From Methanocella_A sp035319305 (GTDB lineage Archaea > Halobacteriota > Methanocellia > Methanocellales > Methanocellaceae), in the NCBI GenBank assembly GCA_035319305.1, contig DATHCY010000232.1:1-14216 (forward strand): a DNA stretch of 14,216 bases. Direction: 5' to 3'. Shown here piece after piece: positions 1 to 6,366 of the stretch. Every line of letters begins with the position of its first letter. Position 1 is the first letter of the stretch. A program made the translations under genes and the position numbers. The notes below the pieces were generated by a model. That model worked only from the letters and a program-made list of their open reading frames with translations, had not been told where the DNA came from and ran no database searches.

Positions 1-525
1 ACCAGCAGCAGCCTGAAAGTAAACCCCCAGTCGCTGAAGAACTCGACGGCCCTCGAAGGCCTGAGAACTGCCGGCATCAGCCAGCCGGTCGATCCGATCA
101 GGGCGATTGAGAGCGTAGGCGATCCGATGATGGCAGGCGCCCTCGGCCTGATCATGGGCGCAAAGACTGTGCCGATCATCCTCGCAGGCGGCACCCAGAT
201 GGCGGCTGTAGCGGTACTGTTATCCAAGCTGGTGGACATCAAGGACTTTGACATCGCCCTTGCGACAACGAAGTGGGTGGTAAAAGACAGCAGCTCCAAC
301 CTGTTTGGAATTCTCGAGCAGGGTAAAGTGGATATCCCTGTCATGACAGCCGATCTGTCATTCGCCAGGTCAAAGTTCGACGGCCTGAAAGCGTACGAGG
401 ATGGCCACGTGAAAGAGGGCGTCGGCGCCGGAGGCATATCAGTCGCAGCAATGCTCAAGGGCGTAAAGAAAGAGCAGATCGAAGACACCGTCGAGATAAT
501 GTACTCGAAGATGATCGGACAGTAG
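1..525 (+). CDS. cobT: CobT-like (UPF0284) phosphoribosyltransferase family protein, C-terminal part
   Basis: The reading frame is open from the first base, so the start lies outside the window; about 174 residues are visible. The Met at position 127 is internal, because the upstream codons continue the same conserved protein. Visible family features are GDPMMAGALGLIMGA, the glycine-rich ILAGGTQMAAV segment, the WVVKDSSSN stretch and the C-terminal VKEGVGAGG motif. These match the archaeal UPF0284/TIGR00303 group, related to nicotinate-nucleotide:dimethylbenzimidazole phosphoribosyltransferase, which transfers phosphoribose from nicotinate mononucleotide to the lower base of cobamides. Methanogens need cobamides for their methyltransferases, so the role is plausible. 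The biochemical activity of the archaeal group is inferred from distant homology. The stop TAG at 523-525 lies inside a hairpin. Confidence 0.85.
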   Translation, partial: TSSSLKVNPQSLKNSTALEGLRTAGISQPVDPIRAIESVGDPMMAGALGLIMGAKTVPIILAGGTQMAAVAVLLSKLVDIKDFDIALATTKWVVKDSSSNLFGILEQGKVDIPVMTADLSFARSKFDGLKAYEDGHVKEGVGAGGISVAAMLKGVKKEQIEDTVEIMYSKMIGQ

Positions 526-542
526 CATCCGGCATGCTACTG
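520..542 (+). terminator. Stem-loop over the stop codon of the CobT-like gene
   Basis: Nine perfect base pairs (CAGTAGCAT at 520-528 with ATGCTACTG at 534-542) enclose a five-base loop. The stem includes the stop codon. No T-run follows directly, so it may protect the transcript 3' end or act together with the second hairpin at 571-591. Confidence 0.45.
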
Positions 543-570
543 CGACTTCGTGGCAGTATGCCTTCGCAGT

Positions 571-603
571 ATCAGGGCGGATCTGCCTGATTTTATTTTT
601 TTA
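571..603 (+). terminator. Hairpin plus T-rich tail between convergent genes
   Basis: ATCAGG (571-576) pairs with CCTGAT (586-591) and is followed by a T-rich run (591-602). Archaeal termination depends mainly on the T-run. The tail overlaps the last codons of the convergent ZPR1-like gene, which ends at 593. Confidence 0.55.
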
Positions 604-1186
604 TGATAAACATGCCGGTGTTAAGGCGTTCCGCATAATCCGGACTCAACCGCTCTACCCGGACTTCATTGCCTACGATGGCACTGTTGCCCAGCGGGTC
701 CTCTATGACCAGAGTAAAGGCCGATTTGCCCCCCCTCGCGTCATCGATAGCCTTCAGTAGGCAGTTGGCCTTTTCGAGTTCATCAGGCGTCTCAGCCCAC
801 TTGTGGGCCATATTGACCACGGACTCGATCCTGTCTAGGACGCCTTCAACATTGGATATATAACCCTCCGAAGCAGGTCCGGGCTCTATGTCAACTCCCC
901 ATTCCGGTATCCGCATCGTGCCCGAAGTAGAACGGATAACCCGGGTACACATATGGCCTTCCGAACACACTTTGAAGGAATGTCGCAGCGGATCATGCTG
1001 ACCCAGTATCAGAGTATCGGCGTATTTGAAACCGCAGACACAGACGCTGCTGATCTCCATCACATCGCCAAAATAAGGTATACTATCCTGATGCCAGCGC
1101 ATCTCTAACATGTTGTTGCATACAGGACACGTGATTGTGCCATGTGTACTCGTAATTTTGTAATTTTCATCTGATAAATCCTTCAT
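593..1186 (-). CDS. ZPR1-type zinc finger protein
   Basis: The protein has 197 residues. A zinc finger is formed by C20-P-V-C23 and C49-V-C51-G, followed by FKYADTLILGQHDP and a conserved C-terminal beta-rich domain with DPLGNSAIVG near residues 163-172. This is the archaeal single-module version of the ZPR1 family (TIGR00340 type). The eukaryotic double-module ZPR1 binds elongation factor eEF1A and helps it fold; the archaeal role is not established, and a link to aEF1A is inferred. The gene is the last of an apparent minus-strand unit and starts 16 bases after the SepF stop. No transmembrane segment is seen. Family assignment is strong, function weak. Confidence 0.85.
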   Translation of the reverse strand: MKDLSDENYKITSTHGTITCPVCNNMLEMRWHQDSIPYFGDVMEISSVCVCGFKYADTLILGQHDPLRHSFKVCSEGHMCTRVIRSTSGTMRIPEWGVDIEPGPASEGYISNVEGVLDRIESVVNMAHKWAETPDELEKANCLLKAIDDARGGKSAFTLVIEDPLGNSAIVGNEVRVERLSPDYAERLNTGMFIIKK

Positions 1187-1202
1187 CGGGTTCTGATCAG
1201 TT

Positions 1203-1577
1203 TTACTTACCAGTAAACTTTGTCCTATCGACTTTGATCGACATAGGGGTGACGATGATCATATGATCACCGATGCCGGCGATATCGCCCCTGACATCTG
1301 CAGCGACTTGCTTGAGGTCCTTCAGCGCCCGGTCTCGGGTCAGGTTATCGCTCTTGATCAGGGTGATATCGACTACTACGATATTTCCGTTGTAGATCTC
1401 GCGCTTCAGTTCCGGTATCTGCCCCAGGCCTGAAAGCTCTGCCACCCTAACGTACGTCTCTGCTGGACCGGAGCCGACCTGCTGCTCCATGGCTCCGAAG
1501 TCTATTTCGGTGTACTCTTCGTTCTCGCTTGCTGGTTTGGACCCCAGAACTTTGCTAAGAAAGCCTTTGCCTGCCAT
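1203..1577 (-). CDS. sepF: Archaeal cell-division protein SepF (DUF552)
   Basis: With the start at 1577 the protein has 124 residues. SepF anchors FtsZ filaments to the membrane at midcell in FtsZ-containing archaea. Residues 1-12 (MAGKGFLSKVLG) form a short amphipathic helix typical of the SepF membrane-targeting segment. An acidic linker follows (about 14-38). The core begins near residue 41 (TYVRVAEL) and ends with the conserved RGDIAGIGDHMIIVTP block at 96-111. The frame continues upstream to a GTG at 1670, but that adds 31 residues with no family match, and a TATA-like element (1625-1636, minus strand) lies between the two starts. The downstream Met is therefore preferred. It sits between the PUA protein gene and the ZPR1-like gene. 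Confidence 0.85.
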   Translation of the reverse strand: MAGKGFLSKVLGSKPASENEEYTEIDFGAMEQQVGSGPAETYVRVAELSGLGQIPELKREIYNGNIVVVDITLIKSDNLTRDRALKDLKQVAADVRGDIAGIGDHMIIVTPMSIKVDRTKFTGK

Positions 1578-1624
1578 GTTATTCCATCCCAATGATTTGC
1601 CTGTTTGTTGGTAATGTTGTCGGC

Positions 1625-1636
1625 ACATAAATAATA
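1625..1636 (-). promoter_or_regulatory. TATA-like element for sepF
   Basis: On the minus strand the sequence reads CTATTATTTATG. It lies about 48-59 bases before the chosen ATG at 1577, giving a predicted short leader of roughly 25-30 bases. It supports the shorter SepF start and suggests that sepF-ZPR1 can be transcribed apart from the PUA gene. The match to the archaeal TATA consensus is moderate. Confidence 0.35.
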
Positions 1637-1702
1637 GTTTATCGGTGTCTGGAACTCTGCGCTCGCTCACTCTCTCATTAACTAACTTAACCCACGCTCG
1701 CG

Positions 1703-2191
1703 CTATATCTCCAGGTTCCAGATCCGATCTCCAATGTAATGGAGGGATTTTACCGCTTTGCCCCGGTTGCCCATCATAGCATCCGCATTCACCATCGCAC
1801 GGCCGATAGCAAGCGGCTTATTATGCACTTCATCACAGACGATGATCAGATCGCCGGTACGTATTGTAGCATCTACATCCACAATACCGGGGCTCATAAT
1901 GTCTGCACCCTTAGCCACGAACTTGACCGCGCCCATATCAACAACGACTCGCTTTTTCTTCGGCCGCAGCTTGATCGCCCCACGTACCGTAGGAAAAACC
2001 ACCCCCTCCACAGAAAATAATAGAGGCTCGCCATTTATCAGAATAAAATCCTGCGTTTCGTCTGTCTCAGCAATCTCCCAAGTCTTGCCACTGAAAACCG
2101 CGTCGACGCCTTCCCCGAATCCAGCCCTCAGATCGTCAAGGATTTTTCTGATGGAATCCTCTCTCAAATGATGTCTGGCCTTGATCCTCAA
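1703..2191 (-). CDS. Pre-PUA/PUA-domain RNA-binding protein, MCT-1 family
   Basis: The 162-residue protein begins MRIKARHHLREDSIRKILDDL, the typical start of the archaeal MCT-1/Tma20-like family. It has an N-terminal pre-PUA domain (about 1-75) and a PUA domain (about 80-156) with VDMGAVKFVAKGADIMSPGI and the GDLIIV strand. PUA domains bind structured RNA. Eukaryotic MCT-1 works with DENR, and its fused form eIF2D, in ribosome recycling and reinitiation; the archaeal protein is thought to touch the translation machinery, which is an inference here. The start codon is TTG at 2191, supported by GGGGAT about nine bases upstream; the nearby ATG at 2205 is out of frame and meets a stop at once. 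The gene is divergent from the LSm gene. Confidence 0.85.
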   Translation of the reverse strand: MRIKARHHLREDSIRKILDDLRAGFGEGVDAVFSGKTWEIAETDETQDFILINGEPLLFSVEGVVFPTVRGAIKLRPKKKRVVVDMGAVKFVAKGADIMSPGIVDVDATIRTGDLIIVCDEVHNKPLAIGRAMVNADAMMGNRGKAVKSLHYIGDRIWNLEI

Positions 2192-2441
2192 AGACTTATC
2201 CCCATTGTAACTTTAAGCTCCGAGTGTCTATGGTACTTTTGTTTATTAATTTTTTACCGTTGAACTTCCCATCGCCATGCCCCAGTGCATCTAATCATTC
2301 ACCGACCCAACAGGCTATCTCACTAAAACCAAGAGGCATCAATGGTCAAGTCTCACTCCGCCAAGGCATATAGTAAAACGTGGAAAAATCTCATTAACCG
2401 GGGTTTGGTCTTAACCGAGGCAACGATCGTAATGCGATAAG

Positions 2442-2450
2442 TATAAATAT
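2442..2450 (+). promoter_or_regulatory. TATA box of the LSm-L37e operon
   Basis: TATAAATAT at 2442-2450 is close to the archaeal TATA consensus. Transcription would start about 25 bases downstream, near 2470-2476, leaving a leader of about 30 bases before the LSm ATG at 2506. This argues against the upstream in-frame ATG at 2449, which overlaps the TATA box. A direct repeat TTAACCG (2394-2400 and 2411-2417) lies just upstream. Confidence 0.65.
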
Positions 2451-2505
2451 GGTACGTGAGATTTATTCAACGACATTCACTGATTTGTATTTGTGGAGGA
2501 ATTTT

Positions 2506-2724
2506 ATGAGTCAGAGACCCCTTGATGTCCTGAATGAGGCTCTCAATTCTCCCGTGATCGTACGGCTGAAGGGCGGCCGTGAGTTCAGGGGCGAGCTTCA
2601 GGGCTACGATATGCACATGAACCTCGTGCTCGATAACGCTGAAGAACTGAAGGAGAACGAGGCATCGAAGAAGCTCGGCACGATCATCGTGAGGGGCGAC
2701 ACGGTGGTCTACGTCTCACCGTAA
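2506..2724 (+). CDS. Sm-like RNA-binding protein (LSm/SmAP)
   Basis: The protein has 72 residues, the usual archaeal SmAP size. LSm proteins assemble into heptameric rings that bind U-rich RNA. The Sm1 motif spans about residues 13-45 (VIVRLKGGREFRGELQGYD, then HMNLVLDNA) and the Sm2 motif about 57-71 with the diagnostic IVRGDTVVYV. The start at 2506 is chosen because GGAGG lies at a good distance upstream and the family begins there; an upstream ATG at 2449 would add 19 non-conserved residues and sits in the TATA box. The gene is followed after 49 bases by the L37e gene, a well-known archaeal pairing of LSm with ribosomal protein L37e. Confidence 0.95.
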   Translation: MSQRPLDVLNEALNSPVIVRLKGGREFRGELQGYDMHMNLVLDNAEELKENEASKKLGTIIVRGDTVVYVSP

Positions 2725-2773
2725 CATTGATAAACTAGCCATACAGTAATATGGCCGCAAAAGGTGAACAATA

Positions 2774-2953
2774 ATGTCCAAGGGTACGCCATCACAAGGT
2801 AAGCGCCAGAAGAGGGTGCACACGATCTGCCGCCGCTGTGGCAAGGTCTCCTTCAACTTCAATAAGAATGTGTGCGCATCGTGCGGCTTTGGCCGCTCCG
2901 CCAAGCTCAATAAGTGGAGCTGGCATAGTCATCTGGCGAGAAAAACTTGGTAA
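2774..2953 (+). CDS. rpl37e: 50S ribosomal protein L37e
   Basis: This is a 59-residue basic protein. It opens with MSKGTPSQGKR, diagnostic for L37e, and carries a zinc ribbon C19-R-R-C22 and C34-A-S-C37 followed by GFGRSAKLNKWSW. L37e is a small archaeal/eukaryotic large-subunit protein that binds 23S rRNA. A GGTGA ribosome site precedes the ATG (2764-2768). It is co-transcribed with the LSm gene. The tail (WSWHSHLARKTW) is typical in position, with two tryptophans near the end. Confidence 0.95.
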   Translation: MSKGTPSQGKRQKRVHTICRRCGKVSFNFNKNVCASCGFGRSAKLNKWSWHSHLARKTW

Positions 2954-3099
2954 GTAATCGTTAGTCCTACTGAACGAGTGAGCGACTAACTGGTGACCAA
3001 CTAAGCGAGTGATACTGTAAACTATTTGAACTATCACACTGTTCAGAAAAACATAATCGCAAGAGTTCGTGCTTGCTTTCAAAGAAAGGTGCGTGAGCT
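2954..3099 (+). promoter_or_regulatory. purF leader with two inverted repeats
   Basis: Two inverted repeats lie between L37e and purF. GTTAGTC (2960-2966) pairs with GACTAAC (2984-2990), and GTGATA (3009-3014) pairs with TATCAC (3032-3037); each has a 17-base spacer. CTGAAC (2970-2975) can also pair with GTTCAG (3041-3046), so the leader could fold in more than one way. The motif GAGTGAGCGA at 2976-2985 recurs on the minus strand near 1663-1672. No clear TATA box is seen, so purF may be read through from the LSm-L37e promoter. Function is unknown. Confidence 0.3.
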
Positions 3100-4515
3100 G
3101 TGAAAGATAAATGTGGAGTGGTCGGAGTCTGGTTCGATAAGGAAAAGAACAGGGATTCCTCCGCCATATATATCTATTATGCATTACAGGCCTTACAGCA
3201 CCGAGGCCAAGAGTCGTCAGGCATCGCCGTCTTCAATGGCAACGCAGTCCTGAACGATAAGGGCATGGGCCTGGTGACCGACTATTTTAGCAGGGATCGT
3301 CTGCAAAGGCTGACCGGCTATACTGGCATAGGCCACGTCCGCTATTCCACGACAGGCAGTTCCAAGCAGGAAAACTGCCAGCCATTTACAGTCTCCTACA
3401 AGAACGGCACACTCGCGATCGCCCATAATGGGAATCTGGTCAACTACCGAGAGCTTAAAAAGGAGCTCGAGGCCAGCGGCCGGGTTTTCACCTCCGACTC
3501 CGATACCGAAGTGATCGCACACCTGCTCGTCAACGAGCTGATGCGCAGCGATCTGGTGGAAGCAGTGCGGGAAACCATGCGCAAGCTGATCGGTTCATAT
3601 TCACTAGTTATCCTGCTCGGAGATCAGGTCATCGGTGTCCGAGACCCGCTGGGCTTCAAGCCGTTGTGCATAGGCCGTCTTGATAATGGCTATATCATTA
3701 CTTCGGAAAGCGCAGCCATCGATACGCTGAACGGGGAGATCCTACGCGACGTCGCCCCCGGGGAAATGGTAGTGCTGAGCGATAGGATTGAGAGTCACAA
3801 GCTGTTCAAATGTAAAAATCACGCTCTCTGCATGTTCGAGTTCGTCTATTTCGCCAGGCCGGACTCGATCCTTGACGGCAAGCTGGTATACAAGGTACGG
3901 CAGCGGATCGGGGAAGAGCTTGCGAGGGAATGCCCGACCAAGGCGGATGTAGTTTCACCCGTGCCAGATTCTGGGATCACATCGGCCATCGGCTACTCTG
4001 GCGCCTCCAGAATTCCGTATTCAGAAGGCCTGATCAAGAACCGTTATGTAGGCCGAACGTTCATTATGCCCGGACAGGACATGCGCGAAACCGCAGTTCG
4101 CCTGAAGCTGAATATCGTACGCGAAAACATTGTAGGGAAGGAGGTGATCCTGATCGACGACAGTATCGTGCGAGGCACCACATCCCGACGGATCATCGAC
4201 CTCATCCGCCGTGGCGGGGCAAAAGTGATCCATGCCAGGATCGGCAGCCCACCCATCATTTCGCCATGCTACCTTGGCATCGATATGGCCACTAGGGAAG
4301 AACTGATCGCCGCACATAAATCTATCAAAGGAGTCGAATTCATGATTGGAGCGGATTCGCTCTACTACATCTCACTGGATGGACTGGTGAAGGCGATAGG
4401 GATCGACAAGGAAGACCTCTGCACCGGCTGCCTGACCGGGGTATACCCCATCGAGATCCCTGGGGAGCGGTGCGAATCTCGTCAGACCAAGCTGAACAAT
4501 TTTATCAACGCCTGA
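3100..4515 (+). CDS. purF: Amidophosphoribosyltransferase (glutamine PRPP amidotransferase)
   Basis: This enzyme makes 5-phosphoribosylamine from PRPP and glutamine, the first step of purine synthesis. The protein has 471 residues. The N-terminal Ntn-hydrolase glutaminase domain has the catalytic Cys5 (MKDKCGVVGV), so a short four-residue propeptide must be removed. Further signatures are ALQHRGQESSGIAV (about 30-44) and AHNGNLVN (108-115). The C-terminal phosphoribosyltransferase domain carries the PRPP loop VILIDDSIVRGTT (349-361). Cysteines 244, 390, 441 and 444 fit the ligands of the 4Fe-4S cluster of Bacillus-type PurF. The start is GTG at 3100, with AGGTG nine bases upstream. A run of eight C follows the stop. 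Confidence 0.97.
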   Translation: MKDKCGVVGVWFDKEKNRDSSAIYIYYALQALQHRGQESSGIAVFNGNAVLNDKGMGLVTDYFSRDRLQRLTGYTGIGHVRYSTTGSSKQENCQPFTVSYKNGTLAIAHNGNLVNYRELKKELEASGRVFTSDSDTEVIAHLLVNELMRSDLVEAVRETMRKLIGSYSLVILLGDQVIGVRDPLGFKPLCIGRLDNGYIITSESAAIDTLNGEILRDVAPGEMVVLSDRIESHKLFKCKNHALCMFEFVYFARPDSILDGKLVYKVRQRIGEELARECPTKADVVSPVPDSGITSAIGYSGASRIPYSEGLIKNRYVGRTFIMPGQDMRETAVRLKLNIVRENIVGKEVILIDDSIVRGTTSRRIIDLIRRGGAKVIHARIGSPPIISPCYLGIDMATREELIAAHKSIKGVEFMIGADSLYYISLDGLVKAIGIDKEDLCTGCLTGVYPIEIPGERCESRQTKLNNFINA

Positions 4516-4757
4516 ACCCCCCCCTTGCAGCGCCATCGATCATTTGGCGTTTATACCCACCCCCTTCTTGAAAGGTTTTGCATTGTGTTCCGACGTAACG
4601 CAGCGATCGTTGTTATCCAAAACTCCAAAACAACCTCTTATTCAATAACCCATTCGTCTTTGAACAATTTTCAGCGGTTTACAACACCTGTACCGTGTCC
4701 TCCGCGGGCACATTTTTTGTCCGAGTAACTAGTGAAAACTTCTAGTGGTGTTAGGGG
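4516..4757. other. Intergenic gap between purF and the flavoprotein gene
   Basis: A C8 run lies at 4516-4523. A weak hairpin follows (CGCCA 4531-4535 with TGGCG 4545-4549), then a TTTATA sequence (4550-4555) that could be a promoter with a long leader. A 67-codon open frame at 4525 has no ribosome site or recognisable protein and is not called. Confidence 0.35.
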
Positions 4758-5249
4758 ATGGGGCAAACTCAGCTTGAACGTCAGGATGTTTTTAAACTTC
4801 CGAAGATGTCCGACAAAGAGGTTCGCGACCTTCTTGAATCGCAACGTATTTGCCGTATGGCATTTAACGATAATCCTCAGCCGTACATCATACCGCTGGA
4901 CTACGTATACATAAACGGCCGGTTATATTTCCATTTTGCAGACTATGGAATAAAGCTAGAACTGTATCGAAAAAGCCCATATGTAAGCGTGGAGATCGAT
5001 TCGTACAACGCCGATATCACCAGCTATCGCAGCATTACCCTTATGGGTAAGCTCTCGCTGGTTACCGATCCGGAGGAGCGGGAGAGCGCTGCCCGGGCAT
5101 TGCTGAACAGCGTAGATCGTCGAGGCGGCTCCGGAAATGTGGCGGCAAGGCACGGTTTTACCGGGATGGATTTGAAGACGCTCTCCTCCGGGGATTCAGT
5201 GCTGTTGCGGCTGGATGTAACCGGCAGCATCGGCCTTAAATCACCTTGA
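4758..5249 (+). CDS. Pyridoxamine 5'-phosphate oxidase-like FMN-binding split-barrel protein
   Basis: The 163-residue protein resembles the NimA/PNPOx-like split-barrel family. It begins with KMSDKEVRDLLESQRICRMAF (about 16-36), followed by PYIIPLDYVYINGRLYFHFADYGIKLELYRKSPYVSVEID, the usual barrel core that binds FMN or F420. YRSITLMGKLSLVTDPEER (about 90-108) is the second conserved part. Such proteins are small flavin-dependent reductases, and some act on nitroimidazoles; the substrate here cannot be read from sequence. The ATG at 4758 is preceded by GGTG seven bases upstream. No membrane segment or signal peptide is seen. The gene stands alone, with its own gap on both sides. Confidence 0.85.
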   Translation: MGQTQLERQDVFKLPKMSDKEVRDLLESQRICRMAFNDNPQPYIIPLDYVYINGRLYFHFADYGIKLELYRKSPYVSVEIDSYNADITSYRSITLMGKLSLVTDPEERESAARALLNSVDRRGGSGNVAARHGFTGMDLKTLSSGDSVLLRLDVTGSIGLKSP

Positions 5250-5282
5250 GCGATGGTTTAGTCACGGTCTCTCTCAAAAACC

Positions 5283-5288
5283 TTTATA
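5283..5288 (+). promoter_or_regulatory. TATA box of the 5364 gene
   Basis: TTTATA at 5283-5288, preceded by an A-rich stretch that could serve as BRE, lies in the short gap after the flavoprotein gene. Transcription would start near 5310-5314, leaving a leader of about 50 bases before the GTG at 5364. Confidence 0.5.
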
Positions 5289-5363
5289 CCGTCCGGCGCA
5301 TATTACGTCAGGAATGAATACGATTGCATGCAGACCGGGCTGTATATCCATGGAGGCTATAGT

Positions 5364-5963
5364 GTGGCTAAGGTAAACAAAAATGAAACAACGAGCGAAA
5401 AAGAGAGATCCGACGGTAACCTTGTTCTAGATCATATCGCTGAGTACATCGTCCAGTCTTTTATCAAGGAGGACGTCAACTCCTTTCCTGAAACGACATT
5501 GATGCACGATCTGCTCGTCTACAAACTCGGTGAACAGGCCAAGCCGCTGATGATCCAGACGATCAACCGGGTCGCTTCCGAGCTTAAGGATCAACGGAAG
5601 CTGGACCTAAAACAGCGGGTCGGCGGCATTACCCAGGCGAAGCGGATCAGCTTTCGCTCGGACGACCAGTACAACGCATTCATCTCACTTTTCTTTTACG
5701 CCATAGAGGACAGGCCAGACCTAATCGAGTTTATCGACGATGAGCAGGACTTCGAAAACTTCATGCTATACTGCATTTACGAATTCCGCGACTTCTGGAA
5801 CCACTTCGTCGCGGATATCGTAGAGGAACGGCTGAAGCTGGAACGGGAGAAGAATTTGTACGCATACCGCAGCAGCAAGAGCGCTGAACTGGAAGAATTG
5901 CCTACATATGCAGATTTCATCGCAGAACGGATGGAAACAATGGCTGAGTCAGGCTATAAGTGA
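5364..5963 (+). CDS. Uncharacterised soluble protein
   Basis: I do not recognise this 199-residue protein. It is highly charged and mostly helical by composition, with no signal peptide, membrane segment or cysteine motif. Residues 1-17 are polar and look disordered. The next ~75 residues, through ASELKDQRKLDLKQRVGG to about residue 90, read like helices followed by a strand-rich turn and could be a winged-helix-like unit. The second half is acidic and aromatic (AIEDRPDLIEFIDDEQDFENFM, then EFRDFWNHFVADIVEERLKLE), probably a helical bundle. GTG at 5364 is chosen because GGAGG lies seven bases upstream, the same spacing as other genes here; an upstream ATG at 5328 would add 12 residues and lacks a ribosome site. 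No partner is suggested by the neighbours. Confidence 0.75.
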   Translation: MAKVNKNETTSEKERSDGNLVLDHIAEYIVQSFIKEDVNSFPETTLMHDLLVYKLGEQAKPLMIQTINRVASELKDQRKLDLKQRVGGITQAKRISFRSDDQYNAFISLFFYAIEDRPDLIEFIDDEQDFENFMLYCIYEFRDFWNHFVADIVEERLKLEREKNLYAYRSSKSAELEELPTYADFIAERMETMAESGYK

Positions 5964-6366
5964 CTAATCCCGTTATCGTCATCGCCATGCTCTGCTGACC
6001 TAACTAGTAGACACAATATGAGATCGCTGTACTATGCTGCAATGAGCTTGAACCTATATTGCATGGTGTGTCATGGATTTTTACAAAAATGATTTGAGGC
6101 ATGGAACAGCACTTATTTTCCCTATATAATTATGATCCAGAGCGATATTACCTATAGAATGTCAACAGATTATCATACATTAAAAATCGGCTAAATATCG
6201 ACCAAAATTGAGATTTATGGCAATATCCCCACATAAATTTAAAAATTACAATATTATGTGTAATTTTAAGTAAAATATCTTTATTTTAAGAGCATACTTC
6301 GCCTTTCACAGTCTCTATATTTTTTGTCATATAGAGGAATTCCAATCGTAGGTGGGATAAAAAGAA
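5964..6366. other. AT-rich intergenic region with inverted repeats
   Basis: This 400-base gap is clearly richer in A and T than the flanking genes. It holds an inverted repeat AAAATTACA (6242-6250)/TGTAATTTT (6259-6267) with an eight-base spacer, a direct repeat ATTTTAAG (6263-6270 and 6283-6290) with a 20-base period, and a second inverted repeat at 6313-6336. No gene, RNA gene or clear mobile element was found. It looks like an extended control region for the secreted-protein gene, which is an inference. Confidence 0.45.
6313..6336 (+). promoter_or_regulatory. Inverted repeat over the likely promoter of the secreted-protein gene
   Basis: CTCTATAT (6313-6320) and ATATAGAG (6329-6336) are perfect inverted arms with an eight-base T-rich spacer. 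The left arm contains a TATA-like sequence about 50 bases before the ATG at 6367, so the repeat could be an operator over the promoter or a hairpin in the leader. A GGTGGG ribosome site follows at 6351-6356. Confidence 0.4.

Noticed and set aside
1655..1700. Shared motif GAGTGAGCGA near sepF and in the purF leader
   Set aside because: Only ten bases are shared and the flanks differ; two copies in 14 kb could be chance, so no repeat family is claimed.
3930..4295. Open frames on both strands inside purF
   Set aside because: They overlap the PRPP-binding domain of purF and show no conserved protein features.
4525..4728. 67-codon open frame after purF
   Set aside because: No ribosome site, no recognisable protein and unusual composition; it overlaps the likely purF terminator and looks like chance.
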